The position numbers were made by a program, and so were the translations under genes. A stretch of 64,000 bases of DNA from Pseudonocardiales bacterium (GTDB taxonomy: Bacteria; Actinomycetota; Actinomycetes; Mycobacteriales; Jatrophihabitantaceae): contig JAVEET010000108.1 of the NCBI GenBank assembly GCA_030840295.1, forward strand, positions 45,923 through 109,922. Direction: 5' to 3'. The stretch's first letter is position 1, and the number at the start of each line of letters is the position of its first letter. Positions 48,247 to 56,791 of the stretch are shown here, in pieces. The notes under the pieces are model-generated. The model had not been told where the DNA came from. It made no database searches and saw nothing but the letters and a program-made list of their open reading frames with translations.

Positions 48247-51003
48247 TCATGGGGTGAGCTCCGCGACGCGAGTGAAGTTGCCGTTCTGGGTCTGTGATGC
48301 TGTGACGACCACGCGAACCTGGGTGGTCGATACCGTCGCTGCGAAGGGAATCCACTGGTACAGCGCGCTGTTGCCCGACAGCTGGGCCTGGGTTACCCAC
48401 TGTGCGCCGTCCCAGGACTGCACGGTGAAGTCGGTCGGGACACCGTCGACGAGGGAGGCGAGTCCGACGCCGTGCAGCGAGACAGCTGCGGGCGCGGTGA
48501 CGGTCAGGGTGTCCGGGAAGGACCCGCTGGTGTCGTCGTTCCAGAACGTGGTCAGGTCGCCGTCGATGGCGTTGCCCGGCCCGTAGGTACGCGTCTGGCC
48601 GTTGAAGACGTTCGGCGCGTGGGAGCTGGACGCCGTCGCGGTCGTACCGGTCGGCCAGTTGCCGAACACCAGCACCGGCACGGTGGTCTGTGCTGACCGA
48701 CCGCCGCCGCTTGCCGTGATCGTGACCGAGTCAGCGCCGCCGGAGGGACCGCTCGGCGGCTTGACCACCACGTTCACCACCGTGTTGCCCGGACCGTTGC
48801 GGGTGTCGATCGAGAACTGCGCCGGCACTACCGTCCAACCGGCGGGAGCCTGCGCGGTGACCGACCCGCTGACGACTCGATCGCCGCTGGCGCTCACGGT
48901 GACAGGGATCGACAGGCTTTTGCCCGCCATCACCGGGGTGCCCTTCGAGGATGTCACCGAGACACCGAGCGTTGTGGGTACGTCGCCGATCGCGTGGCTG
49001 TCGATCGAGGCGTGTTCCGGTGCACCTGTCAGTACGACGTAACCACCCTCGAGGTGCGCTCCGTACGCGCGACTACGGTGACCGTCCCAGGCGAGCCGGC
49101 CGTTGACCTTCACTACCGTGTTCGCGCCGAACGTCGGAACGTCGATGTTCGTGACAGCCCCTGCCGGCGCGCTGACCTGCTCGGTGAAGCTTCGGGAGCG
49201 CACGTCGTGCCGCCAGGACAGGGTGATGTCACCGAACGGGGTCTTCAGCGAGCCCTGCGTGCTGCTCAGGTCACCGGGCTGCGGCTTGATGAGGTAGCCA
49301 CCGTCGATCGTGGTGGGCTGGATACCGAGGACGTAGAACGTGAGTGCCGACGTCGGACCGGTGGCCCAACCGTGCGCGGCACTCATGTAGGCGCCTCCGT
49401 AACCGAACTGTCCGTTCGCCTGGTAACCCTCCCAGAACGTGCTGCCCGTCCCGAGCGGCGAGTCGAGCATGTAACCCCACTCCCGGCGCATCAGGTCCAG
49501 CGCGCGCGTCGAGTCGCCGGCCACCAGATGGGCCTGTAACTCCATCGAGCCGGGGAACGTCGAGATCTGCCCACCGTTCTCAGGCGTCGTCGCGCCGTAG
49601 GTGTTCCAGTTCGTGCTCAGCGCCGCACTGACCCTCGCCGCACGGTCGGCCGGTGCCACGCCGTACCAAACCGCCGCCGAGTTGCCGTCCTGCGGATGCA
49701 CGTCGCTGGTCGGGTTGTCACGGTACTGCCCAGCCGCGTCGTCCCAGAGCGTGGCGTTCACCGCGGTCTTCAACTTCGCTGCCGCGGCCGCCCAGGTCGC
49801 GGCTTCGGTCCCGGCGTGCTGCACACCGGCGAGTTCGGCGCCAGTAACAAGTGCCTGGTAGAGCAGGGAATTCGCCTCGATGTTCTCGCCGCCCTGACCG
49901 GAGCGAGCCCAGTCCGCAGTCCCGGTCACGTTCATCAGCCCGTCACTGCCTACCTTCGACAGCGAGAACTGCAGGGCGCGGACGTAGTTCGCCCACTCGG
50001 TGTTGAGCCACCCGCCATCGTGGGAGTCCTGGTAGTAGTTCGCGGTGCCGATCAGGGTCCACAAGTGGTACGTGTCCGAGCCGTAGAAGTTCACCTCGGG
50101 GCCGGCGAAGGGCAGTTCGCCTGATGCCGTCTGGTGGTTGTAGAGAGTGGTGAGCGCGTTGCGGGTCGGCGTCATGTCGCCGAGCGAGGCGTACTCGGTG
50201 GGGACCGACACACCGAGGTCGCCCGGCCACACCGTGCGGTCGCGCTTCGCGCCGTCGACGAGCACCGCGTCGCCGACACCGACGGTCCCGCTGTTGTCCC
50301 ATCCCGTTGCAGGCGGTCCCCATACGCGTCCGGTTGTCGGTGCGATCGTGTTCGTCTGGACGGTGTACGCCCCGGCGTACCAGATCCGGTTGAGCAACGG
50401 GTCGCTGGAGTAGAAGTAGTTGTCGTAGCTACGCAGATCGGTCATGGACGGTGCGAAGGTGATCGCCAGCGACACCTGGTCGAGCGCGATCGTGCCTGCG
50501 GACTCGGTGAACAGGGTGAGGTAGCGGAAGCCGCCACGCAGCGACTTCTGCGGCAGCGTCCACGTCGCGCCGGGTGTCACGTCGGCCACGACCGCGCCAT
50601 CGGCGCCGCTGCCACCGTTGCTCGCATCACTCGTTGTCCCTACGTACTGCGAGGACTCGCTGAATGCCAGGCCTAGCTTCTGACCGGTAGCAGTGGACGA
50701 CGGGAAGTGCACACTGACCAGGCCGCCAACCTCCTTGCCGAAGTCGACGGTGATCGACGCGCCCGTCCCGATGAGCGAGGTCGACTTCGAGTGCAGGACA
50801 TTGCTCGCGTCCTGCACGGTGCCAGTCGTTCGGTAGACGCTCTTCGGCGCGACCGTGCGGCTCGCGGGAGCCAGGTTGTAGGCGTCCCAGGGGTGTCCGT
50901 GGTCGTTCTCATGTGCCGAGGCTGGCGTCGACACGGCAACGGTCGCGCTGCCCAGCAGCGTGATCACCGCGCAGCAGAGGCCGATCCGCTTCGTTGCAAA
51001 CAT
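48247..51003 (-). CDS. Secreted GH78 alpha-L-rhamnosidase
   Basis: ATG 51003 (MFATKRIGLCCAVITLLGSA) gives a Sec signal ending near TPASAHE and 918 residues. It begins 1 base after the stop of the upstream rhamnosidase. The layout is an N-terminal beta domain with ITVDFGKEVGGLVSVHF, then the catalytic helices with VLVDGAKRDRTVWPGDLG near 280 and STFWEGYQANGQFGYGG near 585. A NEW3-like beta domain and a C-terminal F5/8C-type module of about 140 residues (from WPTGTTATASSSHAPN) complete it. The DGAKRDR group differs from the REKRGWLGD group of its neighbour. Confidence 0.91.
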   Translation of the reverse strand: MFATKRIGLCCAVITLLGSATVAVSTPASAHENDHGHPWDAYNLAPASRTVAPKSVYRTTGTVQDASNVLHSKSTSLIGTGASITVDFGKEVGGLVSVHFPSSTATGQKLGLAFSESSQYVGTTSDASNGGSGADGAVVADVTPGATWTLPQKSLRGGFRYLTLFTESAGTIALDQVSLAITFAPSMTDLRSYDNYFYSSDPLLNRIWYAGAYTVQTNTIAPTTGRVWGPPATGWDNSGTVGVGDAVLVDGAKRDRTVWPGDLGVSVPTEYASLGDMTPTRNALTTLYNHQTASGELPFAGPEVNFYGSDTYHLWTLIGTANYYQDSHDGGWLNTEWANYVRALQFSLSKVGSDGLMNVTGTADWARSGQGGENIEANSLLYQALVTGAELAGVQHAGTEAATWAAAAAKLKTAVNATLWDDAAGQYRDNPTSDVHPQDGNSAAVWYGVAPADRAARVSAALSTNWNTYGATTPENGGQISTFPGSMELQAHLVAGDSTRALDLMRREWGYMLDSPLGTGSTFWEGYQANGQFGYGGAYMSAAHGWATGPTSALTFYVLGIQPTTIDGGYLIKPQPGDLSSTQGSLKTPFGDITLSWRHDVRSRSFTEQVSAPAGAVTNIDVPTFGANTVVKVNGRLAWDGHRSRAYGAHLEGGYVVLTGAPEHASIDSHAIGDVPTTLGVSVTSSKGTPVMAGKSLSIPVTVSASGDRVVSGSVTAQAPAGWTVVPAQFSIDTRNGPGNTVVNVVVKPPSGPSGGADSVTITASGGGRSAQTTVPVLVFGNWPTGTTATASSSHAPNVFNGQTRTYGPGNAIDGDLTTFWNDDTSGSFPDTLTVTAPAAVSLHGVGLASLVDGVPTDFTVQSWDGAQWVTQAQLSGNSALYQWIPFAATVSTTQVRVVVTASQTQNGNFTRVAELTP

Positions 51004-51004
51004 G

Positions 51005-53596
51005 TCAATGTCCGATCGTCGAGACGGTGATGGAGTGGTGGCCAGACGAGCTGTGCAGCGAGATGTACGAACCGTCGGAGTGCGCATCATGACCGTGGTC
51101 GCCGTCCCAGACCAACTGGCCGTCGACGCGTACCTGGACGCGCTTGCCGTTGGTCGGCACCGAGATGTCGCCCGAGGTGCCGCGTGGAGCATCGACGGTC
51201 AGCGAGAACGCATGCCGTTCGGTGCCGACGGTCCAGCTGACGTCCAACGCCCCGTGCGGCGTGGGGAGTTGGCCCCGCGCCCAGGTCACCGTGCCGGGGT
51301 GCGGCTGCACCGTCCAGGTGCTGAACCCCGGCCCGGTGGGCGTCGCGCCGAGCAGGTCGTTCGTCAGCGCGGGTAGCACGCCGGTCGACCAGCCGTGCGC
51401 GGCCGAGGTGTATGGGCCTTCGTACATGGAGCCGCCTGCACCGATCCCCTCCCAGTCGGTAAGGCCAGGATCATGCGTGGTCATCCAGCCGTACAGCCGC
51501 TTGATCTCCTCGATCGCGGAGTCCGCCTGGCCGCTGTTGAACCGTGCCTGGATCTCGGGGTAGGAGGTGAACGCGTACACGCGCTGCTTCCCGTCGGACA
51601 CCAGCGTGTTGTTGTCCATGAAGGAGTTGCCGTACGGCGTCGCGGTGTTGGTCGACAGGTAGTTCAGGGCGCTGGTTGCCTGCGACGGGTCCGCAACGCC
51701 TGTCAGCACGGCGTAGCCGTTGCCGTCCTGGGCGTGCCGCACGGCCCCGACCGCGGAGTCGAGGTAGGCGCCGGTACTGGCGTCCCAGAGGTGGGCGTTG
51801 ATCGCGGCGGAGACGGTCTTGGCGCGTGCTACCCAGCGCGTCGCGTCGTCGTTGTGGCCGAGAGACTTCGCCATCGCGGCGGCGTCCTGCAGCGCCATAA
51901 CGTAGAGCGCATTGTAGTAGGTGACCTCACCGGTACGTCCGAGGAACGCGTAGTCGCCGTAGCCGCCGGTGCCGTTGAGCCCCTTCTGCAGCAGGCCATT
52001 CGCGTCCGTGACGGATGGGTACCAGTTGTCGAGGACCTTCACCAGGTTGGGGTAATAGGTGCGGCCGTATTGGGTGTCACCGGTGTAGAGCTGGTAGTCC
52101 CAGCTGCTGGTAACCCAATACATCGGATAGTCGAACAATGGCAGCGTGTAGTTGTTGATCGACGCGGGCGGGATCCAGCCGTCGGCTCGCTGATGGTTCG
52201 CCAGGTCAGCAAGCACGTTCGCTGCGGCCGCACCGACAGCGTGTGTGAGGTAGTCCGTGCGCCCGGACACCGCGATGTCGCCGACGTAGGGATCGCGGTC
52301 GCGCTTGGCGCCGTCGGTCAGCACCAACTTGCCATCCAGACCGGGGCTGTCGGCACCACGCGGATCGATGTCGTCGGAGCGGAAGGTGTCGGTGATCAAC
52401 TCATTGGTGTAGGAAGCGTCGTACCAGTACTGGTTGAGCGCGTTGTCCGAGGACTCAAACCAGCCCTTGTAGCTGGCTGGCGTGCCGAGGTAGGCGGTGA
52501 AGTCGAGGGAAACACCGCTGATCTTCACCGTTCCGTGGGCCTGGGTGTCCGGGGCGTCGGCGGCAAGCGCATCGAGACTGATCTTCATGTACCGGAAGCC
52601 GTGCAAGCCGTCGGCGCACACTTTCGTGCCATCGGCGCAGCCGTGGGCGTCAGTCCAGGTGTAGGGCTTCGCAGCTACCGCGACCTGGTCGGTGCCGGGC
52701 GTGATGGCATTACCGTTGTCCGATCGTGTGAAATCGGAGACGTTCGTGAGGTACTGCGTGGTTTCGGAGAATGCGACCCGGACGCCGGCGTGGTCGGCCG
52801 ACGCACCAGCGAAGCTGATCTTGGGGTAGCCGACGACGACCTTGCCGAAGTCCAACGTGATGCTAGGTGCGGTGTCGGGAGCGACGATGCCCGGGTACAC
52901 CTCGGTGATGCGACTGAATTCGCCCTTACCCGTCGACTGATCCTTGGTGATGGTGATGCGTACTTGAGTTGTGGTGACTGGCTGGGCAAAGATGATCGCG
53001 TGTTGCACGTCGGTGTTGCCGGTCACTGTGGCGGCCGGCTGCCAGGCCGCGCCGTCCCAGGTGTCGACGCTGTAGTCCTGCGGAACGCCATCGCTGCTGG
53101 ACAGGACGGTGATACCGGGAAGGCTGACCGCGGCCGGTGACGTGATCGTCAGGACGTCCGGGTAGCTGGCGATGGTGTCGTCGTTCCAGAACGTGCTCAG
53201 CGCACCGTCGATGGCGTTGTCGGGCGCGTATGTTCGCGGCTGCCCGTTGTCGGTGTTGGGCGCATGAAAGGACGACGCAGTCGCGGACGTGTTGGCGGGC
53301 CAACTCGGCGTCGGTGGTGGTGCCGGCCTGGTCAGAGTGGCGACGCCACCCTGACCCAACGCGCCGTTCGGGTTCGTGACTCCGGTCGCGGAGGCGACCA
53401 CCCGCACCGGGTGAACGTCGCGGCTCGACGGCGCAACGACGTACTTGGCCCAGGACGGTTGTGGGTGCTGGTGGCCGTCGCCCGCAGACCCTGACCCTGC
53501 TGTTGCCGCGGCAGGTACCGAAACCGCCGCGATCGCGGTAACAACGACCGCTGCGAGCAGAATGACCTTGCGTTGTAGGAGTTTTCGGGCAGACAT
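51005..53596 (-). CDS. Secreted GH78 alpha-L-rhamnosidase with inserted F5/8C module
   Basis: The 863-residue protein starts MSARKLLQRKVILLAAVVV with AGAAGG upstream and a signal ending near AAATAG. Its N-terminal beta domain is interrupted at about residues 91-242 by a Pro-rich linker and an F5/8C-type module (ATASSFHAPNTDNG onwards). It resumes with SITLDFGKVVVGYPKI. The catalytic part has LVLTDGAKRDRDPYVGDIA, where Tyr replaces the Trp seen in its neighbours, and LTDWEGIGAGGSMYEGPY. It is the first gene of the rhamnosidase operon, behind a TTGACA promoter and a LacI-like palindrome. Confidence 0.91.
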   Translation of the reverse strand: MSARKLLQRKVILLAAVVVTAIAAVSVPAAATAGSGSAGDGHQHPQPSWAKYVVAPSSRDVHPVRVVASATGVTNPNGALGQGGVATLTRPAPPPTPSWPANTSATASSFHAPNTDNGQPRTYAPDNAIDGALSTFWNDDTIASYPDVLTITSPAAVSLPGITVLSSSDGVPQDYSVDTWDGAAWQPAATVTGNTDVQHAIIFAQPVTTTQVRITITKDQSTGKGEFSRITEVYPGIVAPDTAPSITLDFGKVVVGYPKISFAGASADHAGVRVAFSETTQYLTNVSDFTRSDNGNAITPGTDQVAVAAKPYTWTDAHGCADGTKVCADGLHGFRYMKISLDALAADAPDTQAHGTVKISGVSLDFTAYLGTPASYKGWFESSDNALNQYWYDASYTNELITDTFRSDDIDPRGADSPGLDGKLVLTDGAKRDRDPYVGDIAVSGRTDYLTHAVGAAAANVLADLANHQRADGWIPPASINNYTLPLFDYPMYWVTSSWDYQLYTGDTQYGRTYYPNLVKVLDNWYPSVTDANGLLQKGLNGTGGYGDYAFLGRTGEVTYYNALYVMALQDAAAMAKSLGHNDDATRWVARAKTVSAAINAHLWDASTGAYLDSAVGAVRHAQDGNGYAVLTGVADPSQATSALNYLSTNTATPYGNSFMDNNTLVSDGKQRVYAFTSYPEIQARFNSGQADSAIEEIKRLYGWMTTHDPGLTDWEGIGAGGSMYEGPYTSAAHGWSTGVLPALTNDLLGATPTGPGFSTWTVQPHPGTVTWARGQLPTPHGALDVSWTVGTERHAFSLTVDAPRGTSGDISVPTNGKRVQVRVDGQLVWDGDHGHDAHSDGSYISLHSSSGHHSITVSTIGH

Positions 53597-53690
53597 AAGA
53601 TACCTTCTGATCGTTTGCTCCGCCGATGTCAGCTACCCAGACGTCATCGCCTGCGGTACAGCACACCGCTACGTGGACTTCCTCGCTGGA

Positions 53691-53706
53691 AATGAAAGCT
53701 TTCAAA
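53691..53706. promoter_or_regulatory. Candidate LacI operator of the rhamnosidase operon
   Basis: AATGAAAGCTTTCAAA contains the perfect 12-base palindrome TGAAAGCTTTCA. It lies 15 bases downstream of the predicted -10 box, the same layout as at rhaT, and shares AATGAAAnCTTTCA with that operator. Confidence 0.7.
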
Positions 53707-53721
53707 ACGGGTGCTGTCAGA

Positions 53722-53750
53722 AACCTACTTTCAACACCCAAGTGTGTCAA
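53722..53750 (-). promoter_or_regulatory. Sigma-70-type promoter of the rhamnosidase operon
   Basis: On the minus strand TTGACA (53750-53745) is followed after 17 bases by TAGGTT (53727-53722). The leader to the first start codon would be about 120 bases. Confidence 0.75.
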
Positions 53751-54087
53751 GAGGGACACAATCGTGTTAAACCCCCCAGCACGCCCGCGATCGGCCCGAA
53801 CTGGCAGACGGGGCGCCCACGTTCTGGCGGCGGATCCCATCGCGTCCGATACGGGGGGTCGCGGTCGCCGTCGAGAACATTCGCGACGTGACCACTTTGC
53901 CCTCGTGCACGAGGCGTCGATGGGCCGCAGGAAGTTGCCTCGCACCGCGAGGTCGAGAGATCCCGCCTGTTCCTCAACCTCGCACGAGCGACTCAACCAC
54001 TGTCCGACCGCTCTAGCCGCGGCCTCCGGCCGAGTGGGCCAGCGTGAGTAGGCCGGCTCAGCCTGTCGATCCGGAAGAGTCCACGCG
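53751..54087. other. Intergenic stretch without a supportable gene
   Basis: Between the rhamnosidase promoter and the stop of the LLM gene I see only short overlapping frames without recognisable domains or ribosome sites. No RNA gene, repeat or clear terminator was found. Confidence 0.6.
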
Positions 54088-54966
54088 TTATGTCGGTCCG
54101 CTGACGCCGCGACGAAGTCGCGCGCGCAGTCCCTCGAACCAAGCAGGCTCGGGCTTGGCCGTCTCGATCCACCACGTCGCGCCGGCCGCGGCATAGGCGG
54201 GTAGCTCTGCCGCTACCGCCACTGGATCTGGGGCTACCTCGGCCCAGACCACGATGTCGAACGAGCCGAGGTGGCCACGCTCGCGGAGAATCTGGTCACG
54301 CACCCCAGCAATTTCGGACACCGTAGGGCGTGCCAGGCTCCCCTCGGCCCACGTGATCGGCACCGCACCGTCCCACTTCGCGGCCCGGCTCATCGGTCGC
54401 TTCAGCGGCAACGTGCCGCCCACCCAGATCGGAATGCGGGGCTGTTGGATCGGTCGAGGACGGAACCGCACCGGCGCGACCTGGAAGTGCTTGCCGTCAT
54501 GGGAGAATCGTTCACCGCTCCACAGACCAGCGAGAATTGCCAAGCCCTCGTCCAACATTTCTGCCCGCAAGACGGGGTCCACTTCGTCACCGAAGATGCC
54601 GAAGTCGCCCCGAGCCGGTGAGCCGATTCCGACACCGAGAATGAGCCGTCCGCCACTGATCAGGTCCAACGTGGCGGTCTGGCGAGCCAGTACCCACGGC
54701 CGGCGGCGATTGACCGGGGTGATCATCGTGCCGAGCTTGATGCGCCGGGTCCGGGCCGCGATGAGCGCGAGGACCAGCCAGGGGTCAACGATGTCCGGAC
54801 CCTCGCCGTCGTCGGCGAAAACCAGATGATCCCAGAGGAAGAATCCATCGAAGCCGGCCGCCTCCGCCGCGACGCCGAGTTCGACCAGCTCTCGGGGATC
54901 TGCGGCGAAGCAGGGAGCGGCCAGCGCGCGCTGTACCGGAGGCAGGACACCTTCTGAACGAGTCAT
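54088..54966 (-). CDS. LLM-class flavin-dependent oxidoreductase
   Basis: The 292-residue luciferase-like protein starts near MTRSEGVLPPVQRALAAPC. LVELGVAAEAAGFDGFFLWD (near 30) and the conserved LGTMITPVNRRRPWVLARQT (near 80) are typical of the family, followed by GGRLILGVGIGSPARGDFG. F420 or FMN could be the cofactor. It is the last gene of the island that includes two DUF4438 proteins, starting 4 bases after the first DUF4438 stop. A possible role is oxidation of the sugar- or acid-like substrate handled by the neighbours. This is inference. Confidence 0.88.
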   Translation of the reverse strand: MTRSEGVLPPVQRALAAPCFAADPRELVELGVAAEAAGFDGFFLWDHLVFADDGEGPDIVDPWLVLALIAARTRRIKLGTMITPVNRRRPWVLARQTATLDLISGGRLILGVGIGSPARGDFGIFGDEVDPVLRAEMLDEGLAILAGLWSGERFSHDGKHFQVAPVRFRPRPIQQPRIPIWVGGTLPLKRPMSRAAKWDGAVPITWAEGSLARPTVSEIAGVRDQILRERGHLGSFDIVVWAEVAPDPVAVAAELPAYAAAGATWWIETAKPEPAWFEGLRARLRRGVSGPT

Positions 54967-54970
54967 GGGA

Positions 54971-55855
54971 TCAGCCTGGCAGCGGTTGGAGAAGTTGGCT
55001 GGTAACGCCGATATGGGCCTGCGGTTCGATGTCGAGCTCGAGGACCGAATTGGGAACGCACACGATCGGCATCACCCCGACGCCATGTCCGGGCCGCGGA
55101 CTCGTTGTGGTCAAGACCACGGCAATGGTGCTCCAATCCCGTCGATACCCCACGTTGTGACGGACATCGAGGTTGTCGACGCAGATCAGGTCACCGATGG
55201 ACAGGCCACCCAGGCCGTGGCCATCAGCGGTGTCCTGGTACACCTGCAGATCCAGGTCCCACTGGTGCGCCGGGCGGCCGATGCCATTGCCGATGAGCTT
55301 CGAGCCGATGCCGGCCCGAACCTGCACTGACACGGAGTTCTGTCCGACCGTGACAGGTAATCTCGCCAGCAGCGCCGGATCGACATTGAGAAGCTGGCCA
55401 CCGAGATCGGCCAGCCCCGCCGGCAAGCGGGCACCCTGACCAACGGCCCGTACGGCAACCGCATCACCCGGGATCAGTCGGGCTCGCACCTGCGCGGGGA
55501 ACCAGGCCAGCACCCGGCCCTGCTCACCCCGTTTGCCGAGCACGGTCCCCCGCTCACCAGCAGCGGCTCCGGTGCGTACCGTCACCTCATTGCCCAGGCA
55601 CGCCAGTGCCGTCAGGGCATGTCTGGCCGGTTGATCTGGATGTACGACGGACACGGCGGGACTGGCGCTGTCGGCATCGAAGCCGAAGACGCTGTCGCCC
55701 AGTTCGACCCCGAGAACAACGCCGCCGTCCCCGGTCGGTACGTATGGCCGCCCGTCTCTATCGATGAGATACGGGTTACTGTCCAGCCCTGGGTGCTCGA
55801 TGACTCCCGCGGAATTGGTGGCCACCAGCGTCGGTGCGGCATGGGTCATCGTCAT
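54971..55855 (-). CDS. DUF4438 family protein, copy 1
   Basis: This 294-residue protein of unknown function has the DUF4438 layout. An N-terminal segment ends in LACLGNEVTVRTGAAAGERG (near 90), a beta segment has LIPGDAVAVRAVGQGARL, and the C-terminal region contains GGLSIGDLICVDNLDVRHNV, STIAVVLTTTSPRPGHGVGV and PIVCVPN. It is paralogous to the next gene upstream and overlaps it by 4 bases. The shared GD/GNxVTVR and pre-His glycine motifs might form a metal or ligand site, but no catalytic role is known to me. It lacks a signal peptide and is probably cytoplasmic. Confidence 0.75.
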   Translation of the reverse strand: MTMTHAAPTLVATNSAGVIEHPGLDSNPYLIDRDGRPYVPTGDGGVVLGVELGDSVFGFDADSASPAVSVVHPDQPARHALTALACLGNEVTVRTGAAAGERGTVLGKRGEQGRVLAWFPAQVRARLIPGDAVAVRAVGQGARLPAGLADLGGQLLNVDPALLARLPVTVGQNSVSVQVRAGIGSKLIGNGIGRPAHQWDLDLQVYQDTADGHGLGGLSIGDLICVDNLDVRHNVGYRRDWSTIAVVLTTTSPRPGHGVGVMPIVCVPNSVLELDIEPQAHIGVTSQLLQPLPG

Positions 55856-56727
55856 ACGGATACTCCCGATCCAGCGAAGGCGGTGCTGAGGTTGGCCGCA
55901 GCGTCGAGGTGGATGTCGAAGACGCCGCTAGGTCCGCTCAAGATCGTGCTCGGCCCGGGGCCATGTCCGAACAAGCGGCAGTGACCGGTACTGATCACGC
56001 CGATCGTGGTGTATCCGGGACGAAATCCCCGGCCATATCGATGATCCTGGTCTTCGAGCACCACCACATCACCGATCCGCAACCCCTCCAGGCCGAGTGA
56101 TAGATCCTCCCCCTGACCGGCATAGGCACCCATGAGATCGGTATTGGCGTACTCGGAATACATTCCCGCCCCGGCACCCACCGCTTCCGCCGGCACGCGG
56201 ACCGCGGCAGGTACGACCAGCTTGCCGTCGGAGCCCGTCTCGACACCGAGGGCCTCGAGCAGCTCCGGATCGACATTCTTGACGACCACGCCGCGATGTT
56301 CGAGAAGACGCAAACCCTGACCGCGGGCATGCACCGTGACCTGGTCACCGGTACACACTCCGGCTAGGTCCTCCTCGGCGAAATCGGCCAGCACGTAGGC
56401 ATGTTGTCCGATCACGCGTCCGGTCACGCCAGTGGCGGGACCACTTCGCACCGTCACCGTGTTACCAACGCAGGCGAGGAATTGCAGTGCCATGTTGGCA
56501 CGCTCGTCCCGATGCCGGACGGACAGACCAGGCTCGAGATGATCGGCAGCGTAGCCGGCCGCCGCGTCGCCCGGGTGAACCCCCAGAGTCACGCCACCCA
56601 TGCCGGGAAGCAGGAACGGTACGCCGTCGGCATCGGTGCGGTAACCGTGCCGGTCACCCAGCGCCGGCCATACCTCACCGGTCAGTACCTGGGTGACGAG
56701 ACGATCCGCGTTGGTGTTCAAACTCAT
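55852..56727 (-). CDS. DUF4438 family protein, copy 2
   Basis: The 291-residue paralogue of the previous gene carries the more typical family motifs. These are LACVGNTVTVRSGPATGVTG near 85, GDQVTVHARGQGLRLLEHRG near 130, GLRIGDVVVLEDQDHRYGRG near 225, and the glycine-rich GHCRLFGHGPGPSTILSGPS. The HRYGRGF segment is replaced by VRHNVGY in copy 1, so the two may be differentiated subunits or enzymes. It starts MSLNTNADRLVTQVLTGE and has no signal peptide. It overlaps copy 1 by 4 bases and follows the 2-hydroxyacid dehydrogenase gene by 64 bases. Confidence 0.78.
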   Translation of the reverse strand: MSLNTNADRLVTQVLTGEVWPALGDRHGYRTDADGVPFLLPGMGGVTLGVHPGDAAAGYAADHLEPGLSVRHRDERANMALQFLACVGNTVTVRSGPATGVTGRVIGQHAYVLADFAEEDLAGVCTGDQVTVHARGQGLRLLEHRGVVVKNVDPELLEALGVETGSDGKLVVPAAVRVPAEAVGAGAGMYSEYANTDLMGAYAGQGEDLSLGLEGLRIGDVVVLEDQDHRYGRGFRPGYTTIGVISTGHCRLFGHGPGPSTILSGPSGVFDIHLDAAANLSTAFAGSGVSV

Positions 56728-56791
56728 CCGGTTACTCCCATTCGGGGCACGTGCACGGCAGACTTCTCCCTAGGTCGGTGCGAATGTCTCT

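Noticed and set aside
51395..53140. Plus-strand 581-codon frame over a GH78 gene
   Set aside because: Composition typical of an antisense shadow. The opposite strand encodes the rhamnosidase motifs.
53597..54087. Small coding genes in the gap before the LLM gene
   Set aside because: Frames overlap one another on both strands without ribosome sites, and the region holds a convincing promoter and operator.
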